Positions 1 through 9,386 are shown, counted from the first letter of the stretch. The stretch is 43,168 nucleotides of DNA from Bacteroidetes bacterium UBA2364 (GCA_002344075.1 DDTM01000104.1:2559-45726), one strand, 5' to 3'. Notes: generated by a model not told the origin, from the sequence alone. Program-made: numbers and translations.

Positions 1-1
1 A

Positions 2-37
2 GGTGAGAAAAGAGGTGAGAAAAGGGGCGAGAGGCAA
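2..37 (+). repeat. 12-bp tandem repeat, three units, inside the Rpn tail
   Basis: Units ggtgagaaaaga, ggtgagaaaagg and ggcgagaggcaa follow each other in frame and encode GEKR/GEKR/GERQ. More units may lie upstream of the window edge. In-frame 12-bp units can expand or contract without breaking the gene. Confidence 0.6.
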
Positions 38-154
38 AATGCCCTTAAGGTAGCAGTTGAACTGATCAAGATGGGGCTGAATAATGCTCAAATCACCCAA
101 GCCACAGGTTTACCAGAGAAAGAGATCGAAGCTTTGAGAATCCGTCATCTGTAG
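2..154 (+). CDS. C-terminal tail of Rpn-family nuclease/transposase-like protein (partial)
   Basis: The reading frame is open from the window edge to a TAG stop and encodes 50 residues. It starts with a Gly-Glu-Lys-Arg repeat (GEKRGEKRGERQ) and continues with a helical segment, VELIKMGLNNAQITQATGLP, ending in IEALRIRHL. A charged repeat followed by a short helix-turn-helix-like 'MGL..I...TGL....I..L' tail is typical of the C-terminus of Rpn/PD-(D/E)XK recombination-promoting nucleases (formerly 'putative transposase'). The nuclease core lies outside the window, so activity cannot be judged. The gene is convergent with the Rieske gene, 29 bases away. Family assignment rests only on the tail. 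Confidence 0.6.
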   Translation, partial: GEKRGEKRGERQNALKVAVELIKMGLNNAQITQATGLPEKEIEALRIRHL

Positions 155-183
155 TGGCGGTTTTAACACAGCGTATCCTCCAT

Positions 184-1161
184 TTACCAAAACACCTCAA
201 ATGTAAAAGGTTCGGTTTTGATTTGCGCAGGGTTATGAATCCATGCAAAAAGCTGTTGCCCAACGGCATCGGTTTCATCGGAGACGAACCTGGTCAGGGG
301 AAAACGTTTGAGGTTTTGGGCTTGCCTTTCGAGAATATCCTGATCTTGTCGAATGATTTTTGTAAAGAAATGAGAAGCCAATCCGGAAACCAGCGGTGTA
401 AGCCCGCCCAAATCCAGAAAAATGCGGGCAAAAAATCGAGTGGCGGCTTGTTCAGTTTTAAGAATGCCTTCAAACCGTGCCCGGCAATGTCCTGATACAT
501 CAAAATAGGATAAAACCGTCACGTGCGGATGTACATAGCTCGCAACGGGACGCAACGTGCGGAATTTCTGGGGCAAAACCTTCGTAAGCAAGCCTTTGGG
601 CGGCTCGGGCTGATAATGTACCGCGAAGCCATCGGGATGAGGGTAAAACTCGGCGGTAATGGCTTGGCGTTTGGCTTGCGAAGTCCGAATGTAGCCCTTA
701 TGCACAAAATGAGTGTGGCTGCCTTCTAAAAAATTTTCGGCGACATTGACGAGCGTTGCTTGGATAATTCCCGTTTTAAATAGCAGCGGTTTTTGATCCG
801 ATAAAGCCGGAAGCACTGCCGTTTTATCCGCTTGATGCCAAACCAAATCATAGGCTTCGAGGAGTGGAATGGGTTTGAGGGCGCAAGGACGATGGGCATT
901 TTTGACAGGGACAAAGGTGTTTTCCCCCGTTTCCAAGTTAAATCGCCATCCGTGATACGGACACTCCACCTCTCGTCCGTCCCAAATCTTGCCCTGTGAA
1001 AGAGGCGCTCCTCGATGTGGGCAAAAATCTTCATAGCCCACCACACGCCCTTCTATGCGGGTTAGAAATAAGGGTATATCCGCCTGCCAGACCCTCGTAA
1101 AATGACCGGGCTTCACGTCGTGGCTGAATGCAAGCGGCTGACAAAAAGGATTAGAGTTCAT
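184..1161 (-). CDS. Rieske [2Fe-2S] non-heme iron oxygenase, alpha-subunit type
   Basis: A 325-residue protein. The Rieske cluster ligands are C47/H49 (CPH) and C67/H70 (CPYH), spaced as in ring-hydroxylating oxygenases. The catalytic mononuclear iron site reads NVAENFLEGSHTHFVH; E146, H149 and H154 fit the D/E-x2-H-x4-H pattern, with N139 upstream. Family knowledge: such enzymes hydroxylate or demethylate a ring substrate using electrons from a reductase. No reductase or ferredoxin gene is present here. The start codon overlaps the 3' end of the upstream acyltransferase-like gene by 11 bp, so the two are probably co-translated. The substrate is unknown. Single-component relatives include the KshA/pheophorbide oxygenase group. 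Confidence 0.85.
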   Translation of the reverse strand: MNSNPFCQPLAFSHDVKPGHFTRVWQADIPLFLTRIEGRVVGYEDFCPHRGAPLSQGKIWDGREVECPYHGWRFNLETGENTFVPVKNAHRPCALKPIPLLEAYDLVWHQADKTAVLPALSDQKPLLFKTGIIQATLVNVAENFLEGSHTHFVHKGYIRTSQAKRQAITAEFYPHPDGFAVHYQPEPPKGLLTKVLPQKFRTLRPVASYVHPHVTVLSYFDVSGHCRARFEGILKTEQAATRFFARIFLDLGGLTPLVSGLASHFFTKIIRQDQDILERQAQNLKRFPLTRFVSDETDAVGQQLFAWIHNPAQIKTEPFTFEVFW

Positions 1162-2266
1162 ATTTTTTCATCAGCGGAATGCCAATCTGGTTGGAGATTT
1201 TGAGCAGCAAACCATACACCGAACGCCGAAACCAAGGTAAATGCGCCATATAGACGGCTGAGTACTCGATAGCGGGTTTTCCGCCACGCAGCCGCTTAAA
1301 ATGCGCCGCGCCCGAACTCAGGTTTAGCATCTTGTTGGTCTTAAACAAGTAGTCAAAAACCGACTGAATGGCATGAATATACAGCCCTTCTTTTTGAGGT
1401 GCATCGGTATCGTAGCCCACCAATGGCGAGGTAATGGTGTTTTCGATCACAAACAGCCCGGAAAAGGCCCTTAGCCGATTTTCGGCATCGGCAAATCCTT
1501 GAAATACCATTGTTTCGTCGCGGTGACAGGCTTGAAAAAAAGCTAAGCTAAACTGGGGATTATGCCACGAGTATTTTTCGAGGTATAGTTTTTGGTATAA
1601 AACGAGGGCTTCTTCGAGGTATGCGCCCATCGCTTCATGGGACAGATAACGCAAGTTTTGGTTGCGCATCAGGCGCAGGTCTTGCTTGTTATTGTTGTGT
1701 TTAAGCCAAGCTTCCCGTGCCATCTCGTATAAATACACCTGCCGGCTGCCCACCAAATGATAGCCGTTTTTTTGAAAGGTATGCAGCAAACTGGCGTGTT
1801 GGGGTTCATTGAGCGAGCGAAAAATCAGGGCGTGCTGGGGAAATTCGCAGCGTAAAAACGCCGTGACCGCCGCCAGTTCCTGCCCCGACCAAGCAGGATA
1901 GGGATTGGTAGAAAGCAGAAAATTGTTCACATGTACGTTTTGGTTAATTTTGCCCCGCTTCAAAATCCAACTAATGCCTTTCAGCAAGCCCAATAAGCCC
2001 ATTTGTAGCAGAGGATTTTTTAGGTTTCGCCTAATTTCGTCTTGGGCGTACAGGACATACGCCGTATAAGGGGAGCATGTAAACGTGCTGTCCCACTCGG
2101 TTTGGTTGATGGTGATGGGGAAGTAAAGCCCTTGGCTTACCTGCAAGACCCGCATTTGGGTTTTGGCGTTGTGGATCCAATGGGCAACGGGCGCGGTCAA
2201 AAACAGGCGGGTATAGGCTTTCACCACACCTTCAGGCATTTCGTCCAAGTTCACCCACTTCACCAT
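1151..2266 (-). CDS. GNAT/FemAB-like acyltransferase
   Basis: A 371-residue protein with no signal peptide. The C-terminal half looks like the BioF2/FemAB-like GNAT fold (Acetyltransf_6): an aromatic-rich helix (YQKLYLEKYSWHNPQF), strands around FSGLFVIENT, a 'GLYIHAIQSVFDYLF' helix, and SSGAAHFKRLRGGKP near the end, where family members usually carry a 'G...FK..FG' turn. No catalytic residue can be named with certainty. It is the first gene of a two-gene unit with the Rieske oxygenase, suggesting that an acyl- or aminoacyl-transfer step and an oxygenation act on the same small molecule. That is inference from the overlap only. Confidence 0.55.
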   Translation of the reverse strand: MVKWVNLDEMPEGVVKAYTRLFLTAPVAHWIHNAKTQMRVLQVSQGLYFPITINQTEWDSTFTCSPYTAYVLYAQDEIRRNLKNPLLQMGLLGLLKGISWILKRGKINQNVHVNNFLLSTNPYPAWSGQELAAVTAFLRCEFPQHALIFRSLNEPQHASLLHTFQKNGYHLVGSRQVYLYEMAREAWLKHNNNKQDLRLMRNQNLRYLSHEAMGAYLEEALVLYQKLYLEKYSWHNPQFSLAFFQACHRDETMVFQGFADAENRLRAFSGLFVIENTITSPLVGYDTDAPQKEGLYIHAIQSVFDYLFKTNKMLNLSSGAAHFKRLRGGKPAIEYSAVYMAHLPWFRRSVYGLLLKISNQIGIPLMKKYEL

Positions 2267-2428
2267 GGTGCATTTGATTTAGGTTAAAGCCTCACCATTG
2301 TACTCGATATCGCCAGTTGTAGCTTCTGCTAATATATCTATGAAGGGTATCCATTAAAGGAATAAGGCTCGAAAATGTCCTGTACTCCCTAATGGTCGTT
2401 CATTTGCATTATTATCAATCACCATCAG

Positions 2429-2638
2429 TTATATAGTGAGGGTCAATAAGAGTAAATAGGATTTTGTTTTTTGTTTGCCTTTGTAGGATAAAGGTGTGTT
2501 ACATTTCAAATCGAACATTTCTTTAATCAAACTAAAAACAGGTTCGATAATCTTTTTACGCTCCTTATAAAGTGTATGTAACGATTTTGGAATACGTTTC
2601 CAAAGCGCATTATACCATCGAGTTTCTCTTATTGTCAG
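2429..2638 (-). pseudogene. C-terminal remnant of a DDE transposase
   Basis: On the minus strand this frame encodes about 69 residues ending in a natural stop. It contains KERKKIIEPVFSLIKEMFDL followed by PLSYKGKQKTKSYLLLLTLT. The 'K.IEPVFS.IK' block carries the last catalytic Glu (DDE) of IS4/IS5-like transposases, and the tail matches their usual 'KG......LL.LT' ending. An in-frame TAA lies directly upstream of the first codon, and no further transposase sequence is recognisable above it. The exact IS family is uncertain. The remnant lies 143 bp from dispersed repeat copy 1. Confidence 0.6.
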
Positions 2639-2781
2639 TTAATAACTTCTATGGTGATAAAACAATTATTTTCAATCCTTTAAAGATGTTATTCGCTCTT
2701 AAGTAGAATAAAGGAGGTGGGAAGACATCTTCTATTTTTCTCAAATCGGATGCTAAAAATGGTGGCCATTAAGTCTCTCCA

Positions 2782-3002
2782 AACGGGTGCATTTCAAAAT
2801 TTCCTCAAGTACTTCGTGCATACCTCTTTTTATTCTTATGGTTCTCGTATGATGTCGTCCCCTACGGGGTTTCTATAGGGTTGTTTCGTTTCGTTTTCTA
2901 TTGTGACGCGCTCCTACGGAGCTTTTCTCAACGATAGGCAAAGATGTCACCGAATCTAAGGTGCGTCGTATGTTTATTGGCATTTTTTGAGATGCACCCG
3001 TT
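2782..3002. repeat. Dispersed repeat copy 1, with 18-bp terminal inverted repeats
   Basis: The left end aacgggtgcatttcaaaa (2782-2799) and right end ttttgagatgcacccgtt (2985-3002) are inverted copies with one mismatch. The interior contains a 'cgtatgatgtcgtcc' block and ends with 'gcgtcgtatg..tattggcattttt', both found again in copies near 26.4-26.7 kb and 27.9-28.1 kb. No ORF of note lies inside. The length (about 220 bp) and inverted ends suggest a MITE or other non-autonomous element. No clear target duplication was seen. Confidence 0.6.
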
Positions 3003-3177
3003 CAAATGTCGCTCTTCGATTGAGATTTGGTGCTAAAAATTCACGACTACCTCAAGCCCCAAACCGTTATTTGCGTTTTTATGACGCTTTGTTTTTGAAG
3101 CCTGCGCTTAGAAGGCACCTCCACGCCCGATGTGCGTAAGAGTGGCATTCAGGTATTTCATTAACCTCTTCTTGTTT

Positions 3178-4266
3178 ATGACGGTTTTTACTTTTTTGTT
3201 TTTGATTGGCGGCTTAGTCTTATTGGTACTGGGCGCAGACGCATTGGTAAAAGGCGCCTCACGATTGGCGCTTGCATTGGGTATTTCACCCATTATCATC
3301 GGGCTTACAGTGGTCTCTTATGGAACGAGTGCGCCGGAATTGGCCGTCAGCACACAAGCGGCTTGGGTGGGTCAGGCCGATCTAGGCGTGGGAAATGTGG
3401 TAGGGAGTAATATCTTTAACATCCTGTTTATATTGGGCTTGTCTTCCATTATTGTTCCATTGGTGGTGCATACACAACTTATTCGGATTGATGTGCCCGT
3501 GATGATTTCGACGGCTATTTTATTTTTCCTGTTTGTATTAGATGGTCAATTGGCCAAATGGGAGGCGGGTATTTTGGCACTCGGTGCAATCCTTTATACA
3601 TGGTTTCAGATTCACCTAAGCCGAAAAGAGAAAAAAAGTGCTTTAGAGCAAGAGTTTGAGGCGGAGTTATCGCAGGAGCCTCGAACAGGAACTGCTATCA
3701 ACATAGGTTGGATTCTTTTGGGATTGGTGATGCTGGTTTTAGGCTCCAATTGGTTAGTGGACTCGGCTATTACCATTGCCCGCACACTGGGCGTCTCGGA
3801 GTTGATCATCGGCCTGACCATTGTGGCCATTGGAACCTCCTTGCCGGAAGTAGCCACTTCGGTAGCAGCAGCATTAAAAGGGGAGCGCGACATTGCTGTC
3901 GGAAACGTGGTTGGCAGTAATATCTTCAATATCCTAACTGTTTTGGGAATTGCGGGCTTGGTTTCACCACAACCCATCAATGTTTCCAATGCAGCCATTG
4001 CCTTTGATATTCCGGTGATGCTTGCAATTTCGGTGGCCTGCTTCCCTATTTTCTTCAAAGGCTTAGAGATTACCCGTTTTAGGGGAGCCTTGTTCTTCTT
4101 TTATTATATTGCCTATACGCTTTATTTGGTTTTGGCACACACCAAGCACGATGCCCTTTCCACATTCAGTACAGCCATGTGGTACTTTGTGTTGCCTTTT
4201 ACAGTACTTACCCTGATCTGGTATTTTATAGGTGGTATCAAAGAATGGCGTGCTGAGGCGTCTTAG
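3178..4266 (+). CDS. Sodium/calcium exchanger family (CaCA) antiporter, YrbG-like
   Basis: A 362-residue integral membrane protein with about ten hydrophobic segments. The two alpha-repeats diagnostic of the CaCA superfamily are present: GTSAPE (49-54) followed by VGNVVGSNIFNILFILG, and GTSLPE (219-224) followed by the same VGNVVGSNIFNIL block. The acidic residues in both alpha-repeats bind Ca2+/Na+ in known members. A charged cytoplasmic loop (about 149-170) separates the halves. The ORF opens at 3130, but the ATG at 3178 places the first membrane helix at the N-terminus as in homologues, so it is preferred. The gene stands alone upstream of trpS, in the same direction, 92 bp away. The exchanged ion (Ca2+, Na+, K+ or H+) is not readable from sequence. 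Confidence 0.88.
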   Translation: MTVFTFLFLIGGLVLLVLGADALVKGASRLALALGISPIIIGLTVVSYGTSAPELAVSTQAAWVGQADLGVGNVVGSNIFNILFILGLSSIIVPLVVHTQLIRIDVPVMISTAILFFLFVLDGQLAKWEAGILALGAILYTWFQIHLSRKEKKSALEQEFEAELSQEPRTGTAINIGWILLGLVMLVLGSNWLVDSAITIARTLGVSELIIGLTIVAIGTSLPEVATSVAAALKGERDIAVGNVVGSNIFNILTVLGIAGLVSPQPINVSNAAIAFDIPVMLAISVACFPIFFKGLEITRFRGALFFFYYIAYTLYLVLAHTKHDALSTFSTAMWYFVLPFTVLTLIWYFIGGIKEWRAEAS

Positions 4267-4358
4267 AAATTTCTATTATAAAGGACTATGCCATTAGCGA
4301 GAAATTTTTCTATCTACAGAATCATTTTTTGGTAATGGTTTATTTTACGAAAAACTTG

Positions 4359-5345
4359 ATGAAAACCCCTGTTCTAACATCCGGAATTCAGCCAAGTGGC
4401 GTTTTGCACATTGGGAATTATTTTGGCGCACTCCGGCAAAACATTGCTTTAGGCAACCAATACGGCGGCTATTTTTTTATTGTGAACTACCATGCCCTTA
4501 CTTCGGTAAACAATCGTGAGGAACTGGCACAATATAGCTTTGATGTAGCCTTGGACTATCTGGCTCTCGGCTTAGATCCTGCTAAAGCAAACTTATTTTT
4601 ACAATCCGATGTACCACAATTGGGTGAATTAACCTGGATTTTCTTATGCCTGACCCCCGTTTCGCTCCTTGAAAAAGGGGTAGCTTATAAAGACAAAATT
4701 GCCAATGGCCTTTCTCCCAATGCAGGCTTATTTACCTATCCAATTTTACAAGCAGCAGACATTTTGATCTATGGCGGCACGCTGGTTCCTGTTGGGCAAG
4801 ACCAGAAGCAAAATATTGAAATTTGCCGAGATACTGCTGAACGCTTTAATCGGATGTTTGCGCCAGAAAACCCAATTTTCCCGATGCCGGAGGCCTACAT
4901 TTTAGAGGATGTGGCGGTTGTACCCGGACTGGATAGCCGTAAGATGTCTAAAAGCTATGGGAACACGATTGGTATTTTTGACGAAGGGAGCGTGCTGAAA
5001 AAGAAAGTGATGAGCATTGTTACGGATTCCACCCCGTTGGAAGACCCTAAAAACCCCGAAACGGACAATGTTTTTGCGATGATCCGTTTGTTTGCCGCTC
5101 CAGAAAAGCAGGAAGAAATAGCCGCTGCGTATCGGGCCGGAGGCTATGGCTATGGCCATGCTAAAAAAGAACTCTTGGGGCTAATGAACGACTACTTTGG
5201 TGAAGCACGCGAAAAGCGGCGGGCGTTGGCCCAAAAACCGGATTTTGTACGCGATGTACTCCGCGATGGGGCCCAAAATGCTACCAAGGCCGCCGAAGCC
5301 CATATGGTAAAAGTACGCGAGGCTGTGGGATTAATGCGGGTCTAA
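4359..5345 (+). CDS. trpS: Tryptophan--tRNA ligase
   Basis: Class I aminoacyl-tRNA synthetase that charges tRNA-Trp in the cytoplasm. The ATP-binding HIGH-type motif reads HIGN, just after TSGIQPSGVL, and the second signature KMSKS is intact in LDSRKMSKSYGN. The PVGQDQKQNIEICRDTA block is the usual TrpRS tryptophan/dimer region. The chosen start (MKTPVLTSG) gives 328 residues, the normal bacterial length; an in-frame ATG at 4329 would add ten residues not expected in the family. No leader peptide or T-box-like structure is evident in the 92 bp upstream. Confidence 0.95.
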   Translation: MKTPVLTSGIQPSGVLHIGNYFGALRQNIALGNQYGGYFFIVNYHALTSVNNREELAQYSFDVALDYLALGLDPAKANLFLQSDVPQLGELTWIFLCLTPVSLLEKGVAYKDKIANGLSPNAGLFTYPILQAADILIYGGTLVPVGQDQKQNIEICRDTAERFNRMFAPENPIFPMPEAYILEDVAVVPGLDSRKMSKSYGNTIGIFDEGSVLKKKVMSIVTDSTPLEDPKNPETDNVFAMIRLFAAPEKQEEIAAAYRAGGYGYGHAKKELLGLMNDYFGEAREKRRALAQKPDFVRDVLRDGAQNATKAAEAHMVKVREAVGLMRV

Positions 5346-5443
5346 GTCGTACTCATTATAGTACGGCAAATAGCCACTGGCTTGGTGCCGGCACAAGGAT
5401 TTTAGGTACGTACTGGTGGTAAAAATCTTATCCAGTGGTAGGA

Positions 5444-6886
5444 TTATGCCACTTGCAAAACAGACTCGGCAAGGGTGGTTACACCCAATGGTTCGCCTAA
5501 AAGCGTGGCTGAGGTACTCCCCGTGATCCGTACCTGAACATACTGTCCGGGTTGATAGTTGTGCGCATCAAAGATCACCACCTTATTCGCATCGGTTCGG
5601 CCAAAGAGTTGGTCTATACGTCTTTTAGAAGTTCCCTCTACCAAAATTGTTTGCAGACTGCCTACATCGGCGCGGTTTTTATCGGCAGCAATGCGCGTTT
5701 GCAGGTCTATAATCTCGGAAAGGCGGCGTTTTTTCAGGTCTTCGGGAATGTCGTCTTGGTATTTTCGGGCGGCATATGTTCCGGGACGTTCGGAATACAT
5801 GAACATATAGGCATGGTCGTACCGTACTTGTTTTAGCAGCGAAAGGGTATCGCGGTGTTCTTCTTCGGTTTCACCACAAAAACCTGCAATAATATCGGTG
5901 GAGAGTGAAAGATTGGGCACAATGCGGTATGCTTTTTCCACTAATTCCAAATACTGCTCACGGGAATACGTCCTGCGCATTCGGCGAAGCATTTCCGTAT
6001 TGCCATGTTGGACGGGTAAGTGTATGTAATTACATATATTATGCCGTTCCGCATGAACATACAACAGGTCATCTGAACAATCTTTCGGATGGCTGGTAGA
6101 ATACCGAATCCGCAATTCTGGTGATAACAAACTGATGCGGTACAACAATTCCGCAAACGAGACCACCGTTCCATCTTGCTCGAAGTGATAAGAGTTGACA
6201 TTTTGCCCCAAAACGGTAACCTCTTTATAGCCGCGTTCCAGCAAATCGGCACATTCTGCAAGGATACTGTTTACGGGTCGGCTTCGTTCTCTCCCACGTG
6301 TAAACGGAACCACACAGAACGAGCACATGTTGTTGCATCCCCGCATAATGGAAACGAATGCCGAGATACCGTTCGAGTCGTAGCGGACGGGTGCAATATC
6401 GGCATAGGTTTCTTCTTTCGAGAGTTGGACATTCACCGCAGCCTGCCCGTTTAGGCCACGCTCCCCAATAAGGCGTGGCAAATCTCGATAGGCATCCGGC
6501 CCCACCACCAAATCCACCAATTTCTCTTCTTCCAAGAGTTTATGGCGCAATCGCTCGGCCATACAACCCAAAACACCAATGAGCAAGTCCGGGTTTTCTT
6601 TGCGTTTTTTGGCACGAAATACGCCTAACCGCTGCCGAACTTTTTGCTCGGCATTCTCACGAATGGCACACGTATTGAGCAAAACCACATCAGCCTGCAT
6701 CGGGTCGCTCGTCAGGCCATAACCACCCTCTTGCAAAACAGCGGCCACCACCTCGGAGTCCGCTACGTTCATTTGGCAGCCATAGGTTTCTAAATAGAGT
6801 TTCCGGCCATTCGTTCCTATTGATTCGGGGACCAATTTAGGGGCATCGAGGTTATCCAGTACATCCAGGTCTTGGATCAAATTCAT
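5444..6886 (-). CDS. miaB: tRNA-2-methylthio-N6-dimethylallyladenosine synthase MiaB
   Basis: Radical-SAM methylthiotransferase that converts i6A37 of tRNAs to ms2i6A37. The N-terminal UPF0004 domain supplies three cluster cysteines (YGCQMN, LNTCAIRE, LGCMAER). The radical-SAM motif is CNNMCSFC, followed by VVPFTRGRERSRP. A C-terminal TRAM domain covers about the last 65 residues. The frame is open to 6949, but the ATG at 6886 (MNLIQDLDVLDNLD) is preferred because homologues have only a short extension before the domain; it gives 480 residues. It is convergent with trpS, with 98 bp between them and no strong terminator. Confidence 0.95.
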   Translation of the reverse strand: MNLIQDLDVLDNLDAPKLVPESIGTNGRKLYLETYGCQMNVADSEVVAAVLQEGGYGLTSDPMQADVVLLNTCAIRENAEQKVRQRLGVFRAKKRKENPDLLIGVLGCMAERLRHKLLEEEKLVDLVVGPDAYRDLPRLIGERGLNGQAAVNVQLSKEETYADIAPVRYDSNGISAFVSIMRGCNNMCSFCVVPFTRGRERSRPVNSILAECADLLERGYKEVTVLGQNVNSYHFEQDGTVVSFAELLYRISLLSPELRIRYSTSHPKDCSDDLLYVHAERHNICNYIHLPVQHGNTEMLRRMRRTYSREQYLELVEKAYRIVPNLSLSTDIIAGFCGETEEEHRDTLSLLKQVRYDHAYMFMYSERPGTYAARKYQDDIPEDLKKRRLSEIIDLQTRIAADKNRADVGSLQTILVEGTSKRRIDQLFGRTDANKVVIFDAHNYQPGQYVQVRITGSTSATLLGEPLGVTTLAESVLQVA

Positions 6887-7199
6887 GGCTAAAAGGGTAA
6901 GGTTTGTATAAGGAACATAAAAGCTACCACCATTATTTTGTAATCGCAAGACCTGTGGTCTTAGAAAAGCACGAATAAGGTCAAAATTCGCTATGAATGG
7001 TTGCGGGGAGTTGGCTTGCTGCTTATGTGCGTGATCACAAAGACGAAATTGTATGATGTCTAAAAAAGTCTGTGCCCTATGTTAAATAATCGCGAGACCA
7101 TAAAAATAACAGTCAGGGTAAAATTCGTGACGAAAGGGCTTGAATTGTCTTTCAGAACGCTGTAAAATGCCCACGAACCAAACCCTCAACCACCATACC

Positions 7200-9248
7200 A
7201 TGTACACCAAAAAAAACCTGTTTACCACGGCCCTCTTGTTATGGTCTCTGACCGCCTGTAACAGAGATCCAGTTGCGCCTGGCGGCATTGACCTTTCGGA
7301 GCCACGATTAATGACCTCTTGGGGCCATGCCGAAGCGGTCCTTTCGTTGGCTACCTCGCCCGATGGGGAACATCTTCTAACAGGAAGTGCAGACTATACG
7401 GCGCGGTACTGGGATGTAAGTAGCCGCAAGGAAGTATGGCGGTTTATCGGACACGAAGGTGCGGTCATTGCAACAGCAGTCTCGCCCGATGGCAAAACCG
7501 CCTTAACGGGTGGCGAAGACCACAAGATTTGTGCATGGAATTTGGAAACAGGGGTGCAAGAAAAATGCTTTGAGGCACATGGTGGTGGGGTATTAGATCT
7601 GGAATTTGCGCCAGACGGAACCCGGTTTGCCTCGGCCAGCGAAGACGGAAGTGCCCGTATTTGGGAATCTTCTGGTACGTTGCAGCATACATTGAAAGCC
7701 CATACTGATTTTGTCGAGTCTGTTTCGTTCTCTAAAGACAGTAAACAAGTGGTCACGGCCAGTCTGGACGGCACTGCGCTGGTTTGGGAGGTGGCAACTG
7801 GCCAAAAACGCCTTACCTATAAAAGCCATAAATCTGAAGTATGGGATGCCATATTTAGTCCCACAGAAAACTTGATTGCCTCGGCAAGTGCTGACCGAAC
7901 CATTATGCGGTGGCGGGTTCGGGGTGATACCGTTCAGGCTCTATCGCCGATTTCGGTTAATTGGAGTGGCTGGGAATCGCTGGATTTTTCTAAAGACGGG
8001 CAATTTTTGATTGCCGCGAATAGTGACAAATCGGCCCGTATTTTCCGCACGTCAGACGGGGTGGAACGTCACAAATTAGAAGGACATACCGGCCGCATTT
8101 GGGCAGTTGCCTTTGATCCTAAAGGACGATATGTTGCAACGGCGGGTGGCGATCAAACCGTCCGGCTTTGGTCGGTTGAGACAGGTAAAGAGACGGGGCA
8201 GTTGGGTCACCCCCATTCCTTGGTAACTGGTGTTGCATTTACACCAGACCAGAAAAAGGCTCTGATTTTCCGCCTCGATCATGCGCTCACCATATGGCAG
8301 GCGTCCAATGGTGCGAGATCAGTACAATTAGGAAGCGGCAATACGGGTGTGGCGCATTTTTCGTCTGATGGAAACGCGGTATTGGTCTCTGGTCTTAACG
8401 ATACGGCTGTCTTGTGGGATACCCGCAATGGGCGAAAGATTCAAACTTTTGGACAGATCAACAAGTTCAAACTTGCGGCGGGTGCGGTTTCGCCGGATGG
8501 GTCGCGGGTAGCTTTTGGCGAAACAGACGGAACCATCTCGCTGTATGCAGCAGCTTCTGGCAGGCTCAGTAGGCGCTTGGGCAAGAAGGCCAGCCCGGCC
8601 AATCATGTAGCTTTTTCTGGAAAGGGGGATGCCTTGGCTGCCAGCCTCTCAGAACGTGATGCAGTGATATTAGAGGTGCAATCGGGCGCTATTCGTCACA
8701 AACTAAAAGGGCATAAAGCGAATATCTTAGACATTGATTTCTCGGAAGATGGTACCAAGGTGTTAACCGGAAGCCGCGACGGAACAGCCTTCGTATGGGA
8801 TGCACAGAAGGGTACACAGATAGCCCAGATTAAAGCGGCACATCCCATTACGATTGTTCGTTTTGCCCCCAATGGAGAGACTTTTGTAACGGTTGATACT
8901 TTTGGAAATGCACAAGTATGGCGTACTTCAGGGGACGAAGAGGCCAAACTTTCCATGCCTGGGATTACCATTGCCACTTTTTCGCCCGATGGAGACCACT
9001 TGCTGACGGGCACTATGGATGGTATTGCGCGTATTTGGGAGGTTGACTCTGGCAATATTGCCCTCGAACTCACTACGTTGGATGAGAAAAACTGGGTAGC
9101 CTCTACTGCCACTGGAAAAGTGATACACAACGATCAGTTGGATGCACGCCCACTTTATTGGACTGTGGGAGGACGAATAGAATCTTTTTCAGTCCGTCAA
9201 AAAGATATGCTCCAAACCGATTTATTGCAAACGGTACTAAAACCGTAG
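7200..9248 (+). CDS. WD40-repeat lipoprotein, about 14 blades
   Basis: A 682-residue protein from the ATG at 7200, chosen because it begins a lipoprotein signal peptide (MYTKKNLFTTALLLWSLTAC, acylated Cys at 20). The rest is built of WD40 repeats with typical GH/AH...D-x-[ST]-x-W-[DE] units, such as GHEGAV...WNLET, GHTGRI...LWSVET and GHKANI...VWDAQ. I count about 14, enough for two seven-bladed propellers. Repeats 6 and 8-11 are more degenerate. WD40 propellers are scaffolds, so no enzymatic function is implied; a periplasm- or surface-facing protein-binding role is inferred. It has no obvious operon partner; tilS follows 138 bp later in the same direction. Confidence 0.85.
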   Translation: MYTKKNLFTTALLLWSLTACNRDPVAPGGIDLSEPRLMTSWGHAEAVLSLATSPDGEHLLTGSADYTARYWDVSSRKEVWRFIGHEGAVIATAVSPDGKTALTGGEDHKICAWNLETGVQEKCFEAHGGGVLDLEFAPDGTRFASASEDGSARIWESSGTLQHTLKAHTDFVESVSFSKDSKQVVTASLDGTALVWEVATGQKRLTYKSHKSEVWDAIFSPTENLIASASADRTIMRWRVRGDTVQALSPISVNWSGWESLDFSKDGQFLIAANSDKSARIFRTSDGVERHKLEGHTGRIWAVAFDPKGRYVATAGGDQTVRLWSVETGKETGQLGHPHSLVTGVAFTPDQKKALIFRLDHALTIWQASNGARSVQLGSGNTGVAHFSSDGNAVLVSGLNDTAVLWDTRNGRKIQTFGQINKFKLAAGAVSPDGSRVAFGETDGTISLYAAASGRLSRRLGKKASPANHVAFSGKGDALAASLSERDAVILEVQSGAIRHKLKGHKANILDIDFSEDGTKVLTGSRDGTAFVWDAQKGTQIAQIKAAHPITIVRFAPNGETFVTVDTFGNAQVWRTSGDEEAKLSMPGITIATFSPDGDHLLTGTMDGIARIWEVDSGNIALELTTLDEKNWVASTATGKVIHNDQLDARPLYWTVGGRIESFSVRQKDMLQTDLLQTVLKP

Positions 9249-9386
9249 CGCGATGGAAGGGCAAGGGTACATTACCAAACGTTGCTTGGGAGATACTGAT
9301 GAGCATCGAATGACTTGGGCAGGTTGTTTGAAGTATCCGGGAGTGGGTACATATCTTTTATTATCATATGCCCTCTGTTTACCGAT

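Larger units (their letters stand above)
2267..3177. other. Gene-free region between the acyltransferase and exchanger genes
   Basis: About 910 bp with no intact gene. It holds the DDE transposase remnant (2429-2638) and repeat copy 1 (2782-3002). The remainder (2267-2428, 2639-2781 and 3003-3177) shows no recognisable gene, RNA or terminator. Confidence 0.6.

Noticed and set aside
3612..4058. 148-codon open frame on the minus strand
   Set aside because: Antisense shadow of the cation exchanger; composition (Met/Ala/Thr-rich) reflects the complementary membrane-protein codons.
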